DNA from: Flavobacteriales bacterium | Lineage (GTDB): Bacteria; Bacteroidota; Bacteroidia; Flavobacteriales_E; Vicingaceae | Length of the DNA: 35,729 bases | Direction of reading: 5' to 3' | NCBI GenBank assembly: GCA_029262875.1 | Contig: JAJCYO010000101.1 | Span: 1 to 35,729 of the forward strand | Shown: positions 24,354 to 34,374 of the stretch, piece after piece | Position numbering within the stretch: the stretch's first letter is position 1 | Layout: each line of letters begins with the position of its first letter | Notes under the pieces: model-generated | What the model was told of the DNA's origin: nothing | The model's database searches: none | Seen by the model: the letters and a program-made list of their open reading frames with translations, nothing else | Program-made: the position numbers and the translations under genes

Positions 24354-26918
24354 TTAAAAATCGACTTTGGCTTTGGCTCTAATTCCCAACCCTTTAACCC
24401 CGAAAAGGACAGGTATGTTAGGGTTGTCTAAGTAAGTAACCCGTTGTAAAAATTCAAGCCTAAAAATCTTAAATAAATTCATAATTCCGGCACTCATTTC
24501 TAAGTAAGGTACTCCTTTATCAAAAGTAAATGTGGATGGATTTCCCTGGCTATCTACAGGGAACCTAAATAATTCTGGATGTTGGGCTGGATTGTTGTCG
24601 CTTGTTAAATTTCCATACATTCCTTTAAGAGAAACTACTTCTCTTAATTTTAATCTTCTGAACAGCGGTATTTTATTAAAGATAAATCCATTAAAGTAAT
24701 GCGTCACTTTGAGACTTGCGTATTCATCACTGAAAAACTCCATAAAATTCATCATATTGAATGAAGGCTCTTGTAAAAAGAAGGATTGATTCGCAGGAGG
24801 TAAGTTGAGTAACGGATAAGGTACATTTCCAAATATTTTCCCACCCTCTAATTCAAAATCAGTAAATCCTATTTGAGCCAAGTAAAAACGTTTCTGAAGA
24901 TTACTTTTTACTCTTGTATATTCATTTTCTCCATTTATAATTCCTTTAACTCCTTGCGTAAATCTTAATTCAAATTTTGGGTATTTATTAGGAATAGGAA
25001 CCCTAAAGTTCTTCCCTTGGTAATACTGCTCATTAGGTGCAAATCTAAAGTTGACACTAACTTCATCAGTTCTTACGTGTCGACTGGCTACAGAATCAAC
25101 ATTAACAAACTCGAGAGATCCTAATGGGCGTTGTTCTTTGTTTTCTAAAATTACATTGTAAGAAAGACCACTATGAAACTCCCTTAGGTAATCTAATTTA
25201 TAAGAATCAAAAAACAGCATCTTATCTGTAACGCCCCTTCTAAAAGACAGCAAGAAGTTATCTTCATTTAAGAATTGTAAGTCTTGCCCTGGGAAATTGG
25301 TCTCATGTTGATATGCAGCCGTTATTCTGTGTTTTGGATTAACTATAAAATCTTTATTAAAAGAGTAGGTTAACGCAACTAAATACTTATACTCTTTATC
25401 CTTAAAACCATAAGCAATATAGTTGTAGTACATAAATTTCTTACTAAACTGAGTAGTAGTTCTAAAACCACCTCTTAGTCTAAATCCTTCAACATCATTA
25501 AAACTGTAAAATGAATTTAGTGGTCCTAACTCTACTTTCCCTAAAGAATGCCATCCAGTAACAAATAAAAACAACACATCCATGGTTCTTTTGAAGGCAG
25601 GTATATTCTGAACACTATCAATCATGGTATAAACTCCTTCCTCTTGCTCTGTTAATGTATCTGGCCTTGTTTCTACCCAAAAAGAATCCGCTTTGTTAGT
25701 CATTCCTTCCTCTTTAATAACCTTTTCTACGCGGTTATAGATTTCTTTACCACGATCTTCATTGAATACAAAATTCGTATAGTTGATGGTTTTTTTACCA
25801 AACATTCCTTTACCCTTTTTTGTTATGTTATAATCAATAATTAACTTGTCTTTGGAAAGCATCCAAACACTGTCATTATACAATGTAAATTCTTGATCCA
25901 ACTTTAAATCTTGTACGAAATTTAAGTTGATTTCATCAGCCACACTCATTTCTACTTTTGTTACCGCATAAGTAGTTGAGTCATTAAGAATGTACATGTT
26001 TCCTTTAAATGCAAAATCTGCTTTATTTCTAGGGGTGAATGCCAGATTAATGCACTCGTTTCCATTTACCATTAAGGTGTCAATTATAAAATATTTATAA
26101 ATGGTTGTTCCCAAGCCAGAAATAGGGCTGGTAAATTGATTGGATAATAAACTAATGTTATTGTCATAGATGTCAATGTCTTGATAAAGCTTATCCATGA
26201 TAAATGACATTCCATCATCATCTAAATACCCGTCAAATCCAGTCATTTTAGTTCCGCTTCTAAATTCTTTGAGTGCCTTAGGTTTTTTACGGTAATACAT
26301 TTTAGAGGCTGTCTCCCTTAGAAAAATAGGGAGATATGGTTTTCCATTGATTTCTGAAGTATCGATATGATCAATTATTATCTGAAACTTCTTTTTCATC
26401 CATTTCTTATCTAAAAAATCTTGAGTAATGTTATTTAAATCAATTTCGATTTTTTCATATTTATCATACTCATAAAAATCTTGTGACTCTTTACGATTAT
26501 CATTTTTATGTTCAATAACCTTTTTTATAAGTTGAACAGCTGGGTTGTCCTTATTTTTATATCTTTTTTTATCTGCTTTAACCGTAAAGGTTTCCATTTC
26601 AATGGCATCATTCTGTAGTAAAAAGTCAATGGTATTGGTTTTTCCTATTTCTACTTTTTTTGTAGATGTTTTATACCCAACAAACGAAGCTTGAATAGTA
26701 GGTTTTGCCCATTGAGTTTCGATGTAGTATTTTCCATCAAAATCTGTAGTTGTACCAATATTAGCTCCTTGAAATGCAACATTTACAAATGGTAAAGGTT
26801 CTTTCGTTTTTGAATCAAGAATAACACCTTTAACCCGAGTAAGCTTTTGTCCATTTACGCTAAAGCACAATAACAATCCCAATAGACTTAAAGTTATACT
26901 CCTATAATGTATTAGCAT
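24354..26918 (-). CDS. DUF5686 and carboxypeptidase-like regulatory domain protein, outer-membrane
   Basis: The product is about 854 residues. After a signal peptide (MLIHYRSITLSLLGLLLCFSVNG) comes a carboxypeptidase-regulatory-like beta-sandwich (VKGVILDSKTKEPLPFVNVAF to FVGYKT, about residues 25-105), then the long DUF5686 region. The C-terminal half has alternating aromatic/polar strands and ends in AKVDF, a terminal aromatic typical of outer-membrane beta-barrels. The fold suggests a surface-exposed or barrel protein with unknown function. An ATG at 26936 would add six residues. I prefer 26918 because it is preceded by GAGAGGAAAG at suitable distance and starts the signal peptide directly. 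It follows the MORN gene closely. Confidence 0.88.
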   Translation of the reverse strand: MLIHYRSITLSLLGLLLCFSVNGQKLTRVKGVILDSKTKEPLPFVNVAFQGANIGTTTDFDGKYYIETQWAKPTIQASFVGYKTSTKKVEIGKTNTIDFLLQNDAIEMETFTVKADKKRYKNKDNPAVQLIKKVIEHKNDNRKESQDFYEYDKYEKIEIDLNNITQDFLDKKWMKKKFQIIIDHIDTSEINGKPYLPIFLRETASKMYYRKKPKALKEFRSGTKMTGFDGYLDDDGMSFIMDKLYQDIDIYDNNISLLSNQFTSPISGLGTTIYKYFIIDTLMVNGNECINLAFTPRNKADFAFKGNMYILNDSTTYAVTKVEMSVADEINLNFVQDLKLDQEFTLYNDSVWMLSKDKLIIDYNITKKGKGMFGKKTINYTNFVFNEDRGKEIYNRVEKVIKEEGMTNKADSFWVETRPDTLTEQEEGVYTMIDSVQNIPAFKRTMDVLFLFVTGWHSLGKVELGPLNSFYSFNDVEGFRLRGGFRTTTQFSKKFMYYNYIAYGFKDKEYKYLVALTYSFNKDFIVNPKHRITAAYQHETNFPGQDLQFLNEDNFLLSFRRGVTDKMLFFDSYKLDYLREFHSGLSYNVILENKEQRPLGSLEFVNVDSVASRHVRTDEVSVNFRFAPNEQYYQGKNFRVPIPNKYPKFELRFTQGVKGIINGENEYTRVKSNLQKRFYLAQIGFTDFELEGGKIFGNVPYPLLNLPPANQSFFLQEPSFNMMNFMEFFSDEYASLKVTHYFNGFIFNKIPLFRRLKLREVVSLKGMYGNLTSDNNPAQHPELFRFPVDSQGNPSTFTFDKGVPYLEMSAGIMNLFKIFRLEFLQRVTYLDNPNIPVLFGVKGLGIRAKAKVDF

Positions 26919-26941
26919 GTGCAACTTTCCTCTCATTAATA

Positions 26942-27394
26942 TTACTTGTCAATTTTATTACCGTCTTCCCATTTCCCCTTCTCTACACGGCCATCTTTAA
27001 AGGTTAACTTCCCTTTTCCATGAAACTTACCTTCTTTGAATTGCCCATAGTATTTACGTCCATCAACAAATATAAATGTACCGCTTCCAGTCATTTCATC
27101 CAGTTTAAATTGGCCCATATAAACATTTCCATTTTTCCATTTCATTGTTCCTTTACCATGGCGCATATTGGTTTTCCATCTCCCTGAATAAGTACTACCA
27201 TCAGGCCACGTCATTTTTCCTTTACCGTCTAACTTTCCATAAAGTATTTCTCCATCATAAACCATACCGCCTTCCAAATTTACTTTCTGCCATCCATCAG
27301 GTAAATTCTTGGCATTAAAAACTTCTTGAGCATTTGCGTAAGAGCTCACAAAAAACACAAGTAAAACGCTTATTTTAACTATATATTTTGTCAT
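26942..27394 (-). CDS. Secreted MORN-repeat protein
   Basis: The product is about 150 residues. It has a signal peptide (MTKYIVKISVLLVFFVSSYANA) followed by about five MORN repeats, for example YDGEILYGKLDGKGKMTWPDG, YSGRWKTNMRHGKGTMKWKNG, YMGQFKLDEMTGSGTFIFVDG and YYGQFKEGKFHGKGKLTFKDG. MORN repeats form elongated beta-sheet solenoids used for protein or lipid contacts. The ATG at 27394 is preferred over a TTG two codons upstream. It is the first gene of a minus-strand operon with the DUF5686 protein and the 56-residue membrane protein, so a role at the envelope is likely. No enzymatic motif is present. Confidence 0.9.
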   Translation of the reverse strand: MTKYIVKISVLLVFFVSSYANAQEVFNAKNLPDGWQKVNLEGGMVYDGEILYGKLDGKGKMTWPDGSTYSGRWKTNMRHGKGTMKWKNGNVYMGQFKLDEMTGSGTFIFVDGRKYYGQFKEGKFHGKGKLTFKDGRVEKGKWEDGNKIDK

Positions 27395-27405
27395 TTTCAA
27401 TGTTA

Positions 27406-27413
27406 CAAAAGTA
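27406..27413 (-). promoter_or_regulatory. TAnnTTTG promoter element for the MORN operon
   Basis: On the minus strand this reads TACTTTTG, matching the -7 consensus and ending 11 bases before the MORN gene ATG. The expected leader is very short. Confidence 0.55.
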
Positions 27414-27515
27414 GTTAATTATTAATTGAGGATTTCACGACAAATAATAATTTTTTCAATCTCATCTTGGCATGATTTTCGTCTTTTTAGCGACAGAAAA
27501 ATAGCATTGATTAAT

Positions 27516-27523
27516 TAACTTTG
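27516..27523 (+). promoter_or_regulatory. TAnnTTTG promoter element for the thioredoxin-fold gene
   Basis: TAACTTTG matches the -7 consensus and lies 15 bases before the ATG at 27539. The -33 element is not evident. Confidence 0.6.
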
Positions 27524-27538
27524 CATAAAAGAATTTGT

Positions 27539-28168
27539 ATGAAAACAATATTCCTCATAATACTGCTAATTCCGTTCCTGTCTTACGGACAGGAGAACGA
27601 TGAAATACTCACTAAAAAGGGTATAGACACTTCTAAATATGTTCCTACTGGTTTGATAGTCGGAGATAAAGCGCCACCCATTGAGGGAGCATCTTTAACG
27701 GGTGCAAAGATTAATTCTATTGATATTTTAAAGAAAAAGAAAATTGTCCTCCTATTTTATAGAGGTAAATGGTGCCCACATTGTAATAGGTTCTTAAGTA
27801 ATTTAAATGATTCATTACAATACATCACCAACACAAATGCAAAAGTACTGGTTGTTGGTCCAGAGTCGATGGATAATACTGAGAAGGCTGCAGATAAGTC
27901 AGGCGCAACATTCACATTAATTGCTGATACAACAATGCAAATACAAAAAGATTATGATGTCTTGTTTAGTGTTACAAAAAAGTACCAAGGAAAAATCAAA
28001 ACATTTTTGAGGACTGATATTGCTGAGAACAACAATCAAGAGGAAGCCGCATTACCAGTCCCAGCAGCTTATATCATTGATACGACAGGAAAAATTACAT
28101 GGAGGTATTTTGAATATGATTATGCTAAAAGACCCTCTATAAAAGAAATTATTGATAACCTCAAATAA
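27539..28168 (+). CDS. Secreted peroxiredoxin-like / thioredoxin-fold protein (AhpC-TSA family)
   Basis: The product is 209 residues. The frame runs back to 27521, but the ATG at 27539 begins the signal peptide MKTIFLIILLIPFLSYG and follows the promoter at proper distance. The mature domain has an AhpC/TSA-type start (VGDKAPPIEGASLTGAKI), a thiol site W-C79-P-H-C82 after strand VLLFYRGKW, and a cis-Pro region LPVPAAYIID. The CxxC suits a periplasmic thiol-disulfide reductase or a peroxiredoxin of the atypical type. The family relation is clear but the direction of electron flow is not. Its 3' end overlaps the convergent glycosylase gene by 8 bases. Confidence 0.87.
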   Translation: MKTIFLIILLIPFLSYGQENDEILTKKGIDTSKYVPTGLIVGDKAPPIEGASLTGAKINSIDILKKKKIVLLFYRGKWCPHCNRFLSNLNDSLQYITNTNAKVLVVGPESMDNTEKAADKSGATFTLIADTTMQIQKDYDVLFSVTKKYQGKIKTFLRTDIAENNNQEEAALPVPAAYIIDTTGKITWRYFEYDYAKRPSIKEIIDNLK

Positions 28169-29351
28169 ATGAGTTCAAGTCTTTCTTAAAACTATTAGGA
28201 GAAACCTTATTTACCTTAATTTTCTCACAACCGCAAAATTTAGAAAATGAATACAATTGCGTTGTAAAGGTTTTATAGAATGTATCATTAGGTTTAAATC
28301 CATTTTCAAACCAAACTCCTTTAATTGTAAACTGTTTTGTTTTTCTGTCCGCCTTAGCATCAAGTCGGCCAACAAATTCATCACCAAATAAAATAGGTAG
28401 AACATAATACCCATATTTTCTTTTCTTCTCAGGGACATAGCATTCTATTTGGTAATCAAAATTGAAAAGCTCTTTCGCACGTTTTCTCTGAATGATTAAA
28501 TTATCAAAAGGGGAGAGGATGTGAACTTTATTTAAATCTGTCCTTAAATCAATGGAAGACAGTAGCTCTTTCGTGGTAAAATAGTCAACCGTTGAAGAAG
28601 CAATACGAACGGGAACTATTTTACCTTCCTCAACAAGTTGTGCTAATAATTTGTTTATAACTGGTTTCACCCCTCTTCGCAAGTAGCTCATCTCTTGAAC
28701 TGAAACCAATCCATGAGATTTTAGTGAATTGATTATTAGATGATTACAATATTCATCTAGTGTTGGTGAACTTATGTCAATATCTGTTGAAATAACACGT
28801 TCAGTTAAATCAAATATCTTTTGGAATCCTTTTCTGTTACTTATCATTAAACTGCCATCCATAAATAGATTGGTCAATGCAATTTTAGCAGGTTTCCATT
28901 CGTACCATCCATTTGTTTTTTGTGGATGATCAAAATCTTTAGATTGTAATGGCCCTTCAGTTTTTATTCTATCCATTACATATTTATCCACTTTTTTGTC
29001 TCGTGGAAACCAATGTTTACCGCCATTTTTATATTGTTCTTTTCGGTATAAGCTATAACGAAAATCTTCGATGGGCAAATAGGCTGCAGCATGGCTCCAA
29101 TATTCAAAAATGGATTTTTCTTCCATTAAATGAGACAATTCATCTTGATTGAAAGAAGGATTTCGAGTATGAATGACATGGTTGTGACACCTTTCTGTTA
29201 CAGATATTGTGTCAATTTGAATGTACGTAAGCTGGCTAATTGCTTCTAAAGAACTATTACTATGATTTAATAATCCTTGTGAATTCAGGGCCAGTATTCT
29301 GGCTTCTTTTTGAGATATAATGTGTGGGGTTGGCACTTCTCGAAAGTACAA
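28161..29351 (-). CDS. YcaQ-type DNA glycosylase (winged-helix, AlkX/HTH_42 family)
   Basis: The 396-residue protein matches the YcaQ/AlkZ-like family of winged-helix DNA glycosylases, which unhook interstrand crosslinks or remove bulky alkyl adducts. The catalytic QxD motif is present as Q45-I-D47 in YIQIDTISVTERCHNHVIHTRNP. The family pattern FEYWSHAAAYLPIEDFRY is also clear, as are the later LLSPFDNLI-type HILSPFDNLIIQRKR and LPILFGDEFVGRLDAKADR. There is no ATG near the family's N-terminus. The start is TTG at 29351, preceded by AAGG, with a GTG at 29336 as an alternative. It lies 8 bases after the SulP transporter gene, so the two are probably co-transcribed. Confidence 0.88.
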   Translation of the reverse strand: MYFREVPTPHIISQKEARILALNSQGLLNHSNSSLEAISQLTYIQIDTISVTERCHNHVIHTRNPSFNQDELSHLMEEKSIFEYWSHAAAYLPIEDFRYSLYRKEQYKNGGKHWFPRDKKVDKYVMDRIKTEGPLQSKDFDHPQKTNGWYEWKPAKIALTNLFMDGSLMISNRKGFQKIFDLTERVISTDIDISSPTLDEYCNHLIINSLKSHGLVSVQEMSYLRRGVKPVINKLLAQLVEEGKIVPVRIASSTVDYFTTKELLSSIDLRTDLNKVHILSPFDNLIIQRKRAKELFNFDYQIECYVPEKKRKYGYYVLPILFGDEFVGRLDAKADRKTKQFTIKGVWFENGFKPNDTFYKTFTTQLYSFSKFCGCEKIKVNKVSPNSFKKDLNSFI

Positions 29352-29359
29352 AAAATACC

Positions 29360-30973
29360 TTATACTTCACTGTCCATCATGTCTGTTACCACATGATATC
29401 TTGGATCATCGATAGAAGTTTCGATTACTTCTTTAAACTTAGGGTTAGCCTTAAGCATAAGAACGATGCAGTCAGGGCTCAAATGAGTCAGTTTTACTTC
29501 TTTGCCTAAATCTAAATATTTATTAGCAACGTTTCTAATGGCTTCAATTCCTGAATGGTCAGTAACTTTAGACTCTATAAAATCTATTTCGATTTTTTGA
29601 GGATCATTTTTGATATCAAATTTAGAACTAAAAGTTTGTGAAGATCCGAAAAAGAGTGGACCCCAAATTTCATAAACCTTAGTGCCATCTTCTTTGACCC
29701 GTTTTCGAGCCCTAATCATTGTAGCACTTTTCCAGGCAAATACCAAAGCAGAGATAATCACTCCAGCAATAACAGCAATGGCTAAATCTTGCCATACAGT
29801 AATTGCAGAAACTGCAATTAGAACGATAGCATCAGAGATAGGTATCTTATTTAAAATTCTAAAACTACTCCAGGCAAAAGTTCCAATAACAACCATAAAC
29901 ATAACACCCACTAAAGCTGCCAATGGAATTTGTTCAATTAATGGAGCTCCAAACAATATAAAGCACAATAAAGCAACAGCAGCAATAATTCCAGATAATC
30001 TCCCTCGGCCTCCTGCATCAACATTTATTAGCGATTGTCCAATCATAGCACATCCTCCCATTCCCCCAAATAATCCATTTAAGATGTTTGCTCCACCTTG
30101 GGCAACACACTCTCTATTTCCACTTCCTCGAGTCTCTGTTAATTCATCAACTAAGTTTAAGGTCATTAGCGATTCTATTAATCCCACAGCTGCTAAAAGA
30201 AATGCAGTAGATATGATTAAACTCCAATGTCCATTAATAGTATCTAATAAGCTAAAAATTTGGAACTGAAATGTAGGTAAGGAACCTTGTAATCCATCAC
30301 CACCACCTTCAGAAATAAAAGAGCCAACAGTACTAACGTCAATTTTTCCAAAAATAGTAATACAAGCCACAATGATAATCGCTGTAAGTGCAGCAGGAAT
30401 TTTCTTTGTAATTTTTGGAAGGCCAAACATAATTCCCATAGTAAGGGCAACTAAACCGATCATAATCCATAAATCGTTTCCTCGCATCCATGCTAAGCCT
30501 GAATCAGTAGTTTCTTTAAAAAGTCCTAATTGAGATAAAAAGATAACAATAGCCAATCCATTTACAAAGCCCATCATAACAGGATGGGGAATAAGCCTGA
30601 CAAATTTTCCCAGCCTAAAAAAGCCAGCTAAAATTTGTATTCCTCCAACGAACAAAAGTGTAATAAACAACCACTGTAAGCCTAAATTTTCTATGGGAAC
30701 TTCTAATGCTAAACCAGTCTCGTTCCCTTGTTGTATCATATGGACCATAACTACAGCCATAGCACCCGTAGCTCCAGATATCATTCCTGGCCTACCACCA
30801 AAAATAGCTGTAACGATTCCCATCATAAAAGCACCATATAAGCCAACCAATGGATCAATTCCAGCAACGAAAGAGAAGGCGACAGCTTCAGGAACCAATG
30901 CTAAAGCAACCGTTAATCCAGATAGAATATCATTCTTAGGATTACTTGTTAATTTTAGAATCAGCTTTTTCAT
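29360..30973 (-). CDS. SulP family inorganic anion transporter
   Basis: The 537-residue protein has the SulP transport core of many membrane helices, starting with DILSGLTVALALVPEAVAFSFVAG, the classical SLC26/SulP helix-1 motif. Further family motifs are GRPGMISGATGA and RECVAQGGANILNGLFGGMGGCAMIGQS. A C-terminal STAS domain follows from about residue 435 (IWGPLFFGSSQTF, then DHSGIEAI, where a phosphorylatable Ser is expected). Family members move sulfate, bicarbonate or other anions, often coupled to Na+ or H+. The substrate is not determined by sequence alone; the form is like the bicarbonate/sulfate transporters of marine bacteria. It is first in a two-gene operon with the YcaQ-type gene. 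Confidence 0.94.
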   Translation of the reverse strand: MKKLILKLTSNPKNDILSGLTVALALVPEAVAFSFVAGIDPLVGLYGAFMMGIVTAIFGGRPGMISGATGAMAVVMVHMIQQGNETGLALEVPIENLGLQWLFITLLFVGGIQILAGFFRLGKFVRLIPHPVMMGFVNGLAIVIFLSQLGLFKETTDSGLAWMRGNDLWIMIGLVALTMGIMFGLPKITKKIPAALTAIIIVACITIFGKIDVSTVGSFISEGGGDGLQGSLPTFQFQIFSLLDTINGHWSLIISTAFLLAAVGLIESLMTLNLVDELTETRGSGNRECVAQGGANILNGLFGGMGGCAMIGQSLINVDAGGRGRLSGIIAAVALLCFILFGAPLIEQIPLAALVGVMFMVVIGTFAWSSFRILNKIPISDAIVLIAVSAITVWQDLAIAVIAGVIISALVFAWKSATMIRARKRVKEDGTKVYEIWGPLFFGSSQTFSSKFDIKNDPQKIEIDFIESKVTDHSGIEAIRNVANKYLDLGKEVKLTHLSPDCIVLMLKANPKFKEVIETSIDDPRYHVVTDMMDSEV

Positions 30974-30997
30974 TGTTACTTCTGGTTAAAAAAGCGG

Positions 30998-31005
30998 CAA
31001 AGATA
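30998..31005 (-). promoter_or_regulatory. TAnnTTTG promoter element for the SulP gene
   Basis: On the minus strand this reads TATCTTTG, matching the -7 consensus, 24 bases before the transporter ATG. In place of a TTG at -33 there is a run of C (positions 31021-31027 as G on the plus strand). Confidence 0.6.
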
Positions 31006-31030
31006 TAACTTTAGTTGGGAGGGGGGGACA

Positions 31031-32452
31031 TTATTTTAACAAAGTAACAAATCCTTTTAAATTAGACTGATTACCATCTTCTTGATAATAATTTATAATC
31101 CAATAATAGGTGCCTTCTGGAACTTCTGATCCAGATGTCGTTCCGCCATTCCATCCCTTTAAGAGATCAAAACTCTTATAAATTTCTTGCCCCCACCTGC
31201 TGTAAATAACTATATCAGCTTTCTCAATACACTCTATTTTAACAGGAAGAAACAATTTATTATAAGCATCTCTATTTGGTGAAAAGACATTAGGCATTTT
31301 AATAACAGCTTCACAAATTTCAGTTGGTTCTGGTGTCGATACAGTACTGTTTCCGGTACTTACAAAAGTAGGGAGGCCGAAAGAGGAAAAAGCACCGTTA
31401 AGTGAAAACCCATTTGCTATGTAGTTGCAGCCAACGCCTACAGTGTTTGGATTGTTGATTGTACCGAGAAAACTATTACCAGTATTAGCATGATATATTT
31501 TGCCGTCTGGAGCAATTTGAAGAGCTCCTCCATAACCAGTGTTAGAACCTATTATAAGTCTGGAAGAATTAATGGCAGAATTGGAACTCAGTGATAAATT
31601 ATATTGATATATGTATGATGGAGAGTCATCATAAGATACATACAATAGTTTACCATCAGGTGAAAATTCAACTCCATAAGGACCATCTCCTGTAAACCCA
31701 CTAAAATTCATAGTATTTGAAAGTACACCAGAGACTTTATTAAAGTCATATATTTCTAAGTTATCCATCGACCATCTAACAGATGCTATTCGGTTGCCAT
31801 TTGGAGAAGCTTTTAAATAACCAATGGAATATGTCCAGTTATTATTTACAACCGCGCCAATATTTGTTATTATAGGCGTCATATTTATGCCTGAAGAGGA
31901 TACAAGGTAACTGTGGTAAGTATTAGATCCAAACAAATGGGTGACAACCCAAAAGTCAATATTGTTCTGATGCTTTATTGCGCAAATTTTTTCACAAGTT
32001 GAATTAACGATAAGAATGTTTTTATTTGAATTGACATCCCCTAAGCCACCCTGAAAACTCATATCGACTTCAGAATAATTTAATCCATTAGGGCCAACCT
32101 CTTCATCAACAGTAAATACATAATAGATAGAATTATTACCAGGTTTTTTTACAATTATTGCGGACTGTGTGCTACTTGCATCACCTAACAGTCCCGTACC
32201 ATTAGGCATAACAGTATGATTCGCATTCCAAATACTGGTTCCGTCAGTATAAAACAACAAATCTCCAGTATTGTCAGATATTGAAGCACAGCCTTCGTAA
32301 GTATTCATTGCTCCATTTAATAAAGCAACTGCACTACCTGAGTTAAAATCGATACCAGCATTTTGCCCGAAATACCAAATATTCTGCTCATTTTGAGCAA
32401 ACAAGAAACCCTGGATAAAGAAAAAGATCGAAAATACTATTCTTTTATACAT
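31031..32452 (-). CDS. Secreted beta-propeller-like protein with T9SS type B (gliding-associated) sorting domain
   Basis: The 473-residue protein has a signal peptide (MYKRIVFSIFFFIQGFLFA). The main domain has repeated strand patterns such as SPDGKLLYVSYD, SPNGNRIASVRW and APDGKIYHANTG, typical of WD40/PQQ-like propellers. The C-terminal 88 residues, from about 386 (PNVFSPNRDAYNKLF, IYSRWGQEIYKS, GWNGG, VPEGTYYWII, KGFVTLLK), are the CHU_C gliding-motility-associated domain, a type B sorting signal for type IX secretion. The protein is therefore expected at the cell surface or outside. The specific function is unknown. No terminator hairpin is seen at its end. Confidence 0.92.
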   Translation of the reverse strand: MYKRIVFSIFFFIQGFLFAQNEQNIWYFGQNAGIDFNSGSAVALLNGAMNTYEGCASISDNTGDLLFYTDGTSIWNANHTVMPNGTGLLGDASSTQSAIIVKKPGNNSIYYVFTVDEEVGPNGLNYSEVDMSFQGGLGDVNSNKNILIVNSTCEKICAIKHQNNIDFWVVTHLFGSNTYHSYLVSSSGINMTPIITNIGAVVNNNWTYSIGYLKASPNGNRIASVRWSMDNLEIYDFNKVSGVLSNTMNFSGFTGDGPYGVEFSPDGKLLYVSYDDSPSYIYQYNLSLSSNSAINSSRLIIGSNTGYGGALQIAPDGKIYHANTGNSFLGTINNPNTVGVGCNYIANGFSLNGAFSSFGLPTFVSTGNSTVSTPEPTEICEAVIKMPNVFSPNRDAYNKLFLPVKIECIEKADIVIYSRWGQEIYKSFDLLKGWNGGTTSGSEVPEGTYYWIINYYQEDGNQSNLKGFVTLLK

Positions 32453-32527
32453 ATATTATTCATAAGTATATATAGAAAATACACTCATAAGATGTTTTTT
32501 TTAATAAAAAGGTTGCATAATTTCTAC

Positions 32528-32535
32528 TACATTTG
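32528..32535 (+). promoter_or_regulatory. TAnnTTTG promoter element for the ABC-F gene
   Basis: TACATTTG matches the -7 consensus and lies 21 bases before the ABC-F ATG. A -33 TTG at the right distance is not seen. Confidence 0.6.
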
Positions 32536-32544
32536 CAGACTTAA

Positions 32545-34161
<1,617 letters not shown>

Positions 34162-34302
34162 ATTCTAATCCGCTTCAAGTGTTTTATAGCTTAAAAAAAA
34201 TAATTCTTAGTAAAAAGCAAGGCATAACACTTAATAGCGCATACCACCTTTGAATATCAGTAAGCTTAGAAGACTAATATTTTTATTTTATTTATTGTAG
34301 CT

Positions 34303-34310
34303 TAATTTTG
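34303..34310 (+). promoter_or_regulatory. Possible TAnnTTTG promoter element for the SprB-repeat gene
   Basis: TAATTTTG matches the -7 consensus 65 bases before the ATG at 34375. The region 34162-34374 otherwise holds AT-rich sequence without a recognisable gene or terminator. Confidence 0.45.
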
Positions 34311-34374
34311 TTTTGATTAAATTTAAGGCAACTATATAGATGTATACACGTCTAATTTTTAAAACAAATTAGAA

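Noticed and set aside
29682-30269. A 195-codon open frame on the plus strand
   Set aside because: It lies fully antisense to the SulP transporter gene. Its Ile/Pro/Ala-rich composition is what the reverse of a membrane gene gives. No start signal or family pattern is visible.
34177-34232. Inverted repeat AAGTGTT / AACACTT after the ABC-F gene as a terminator or small RNA
   Set aside because: The arms are only seven bases, the loop is over 40 bases and no T-run follows the second arm.
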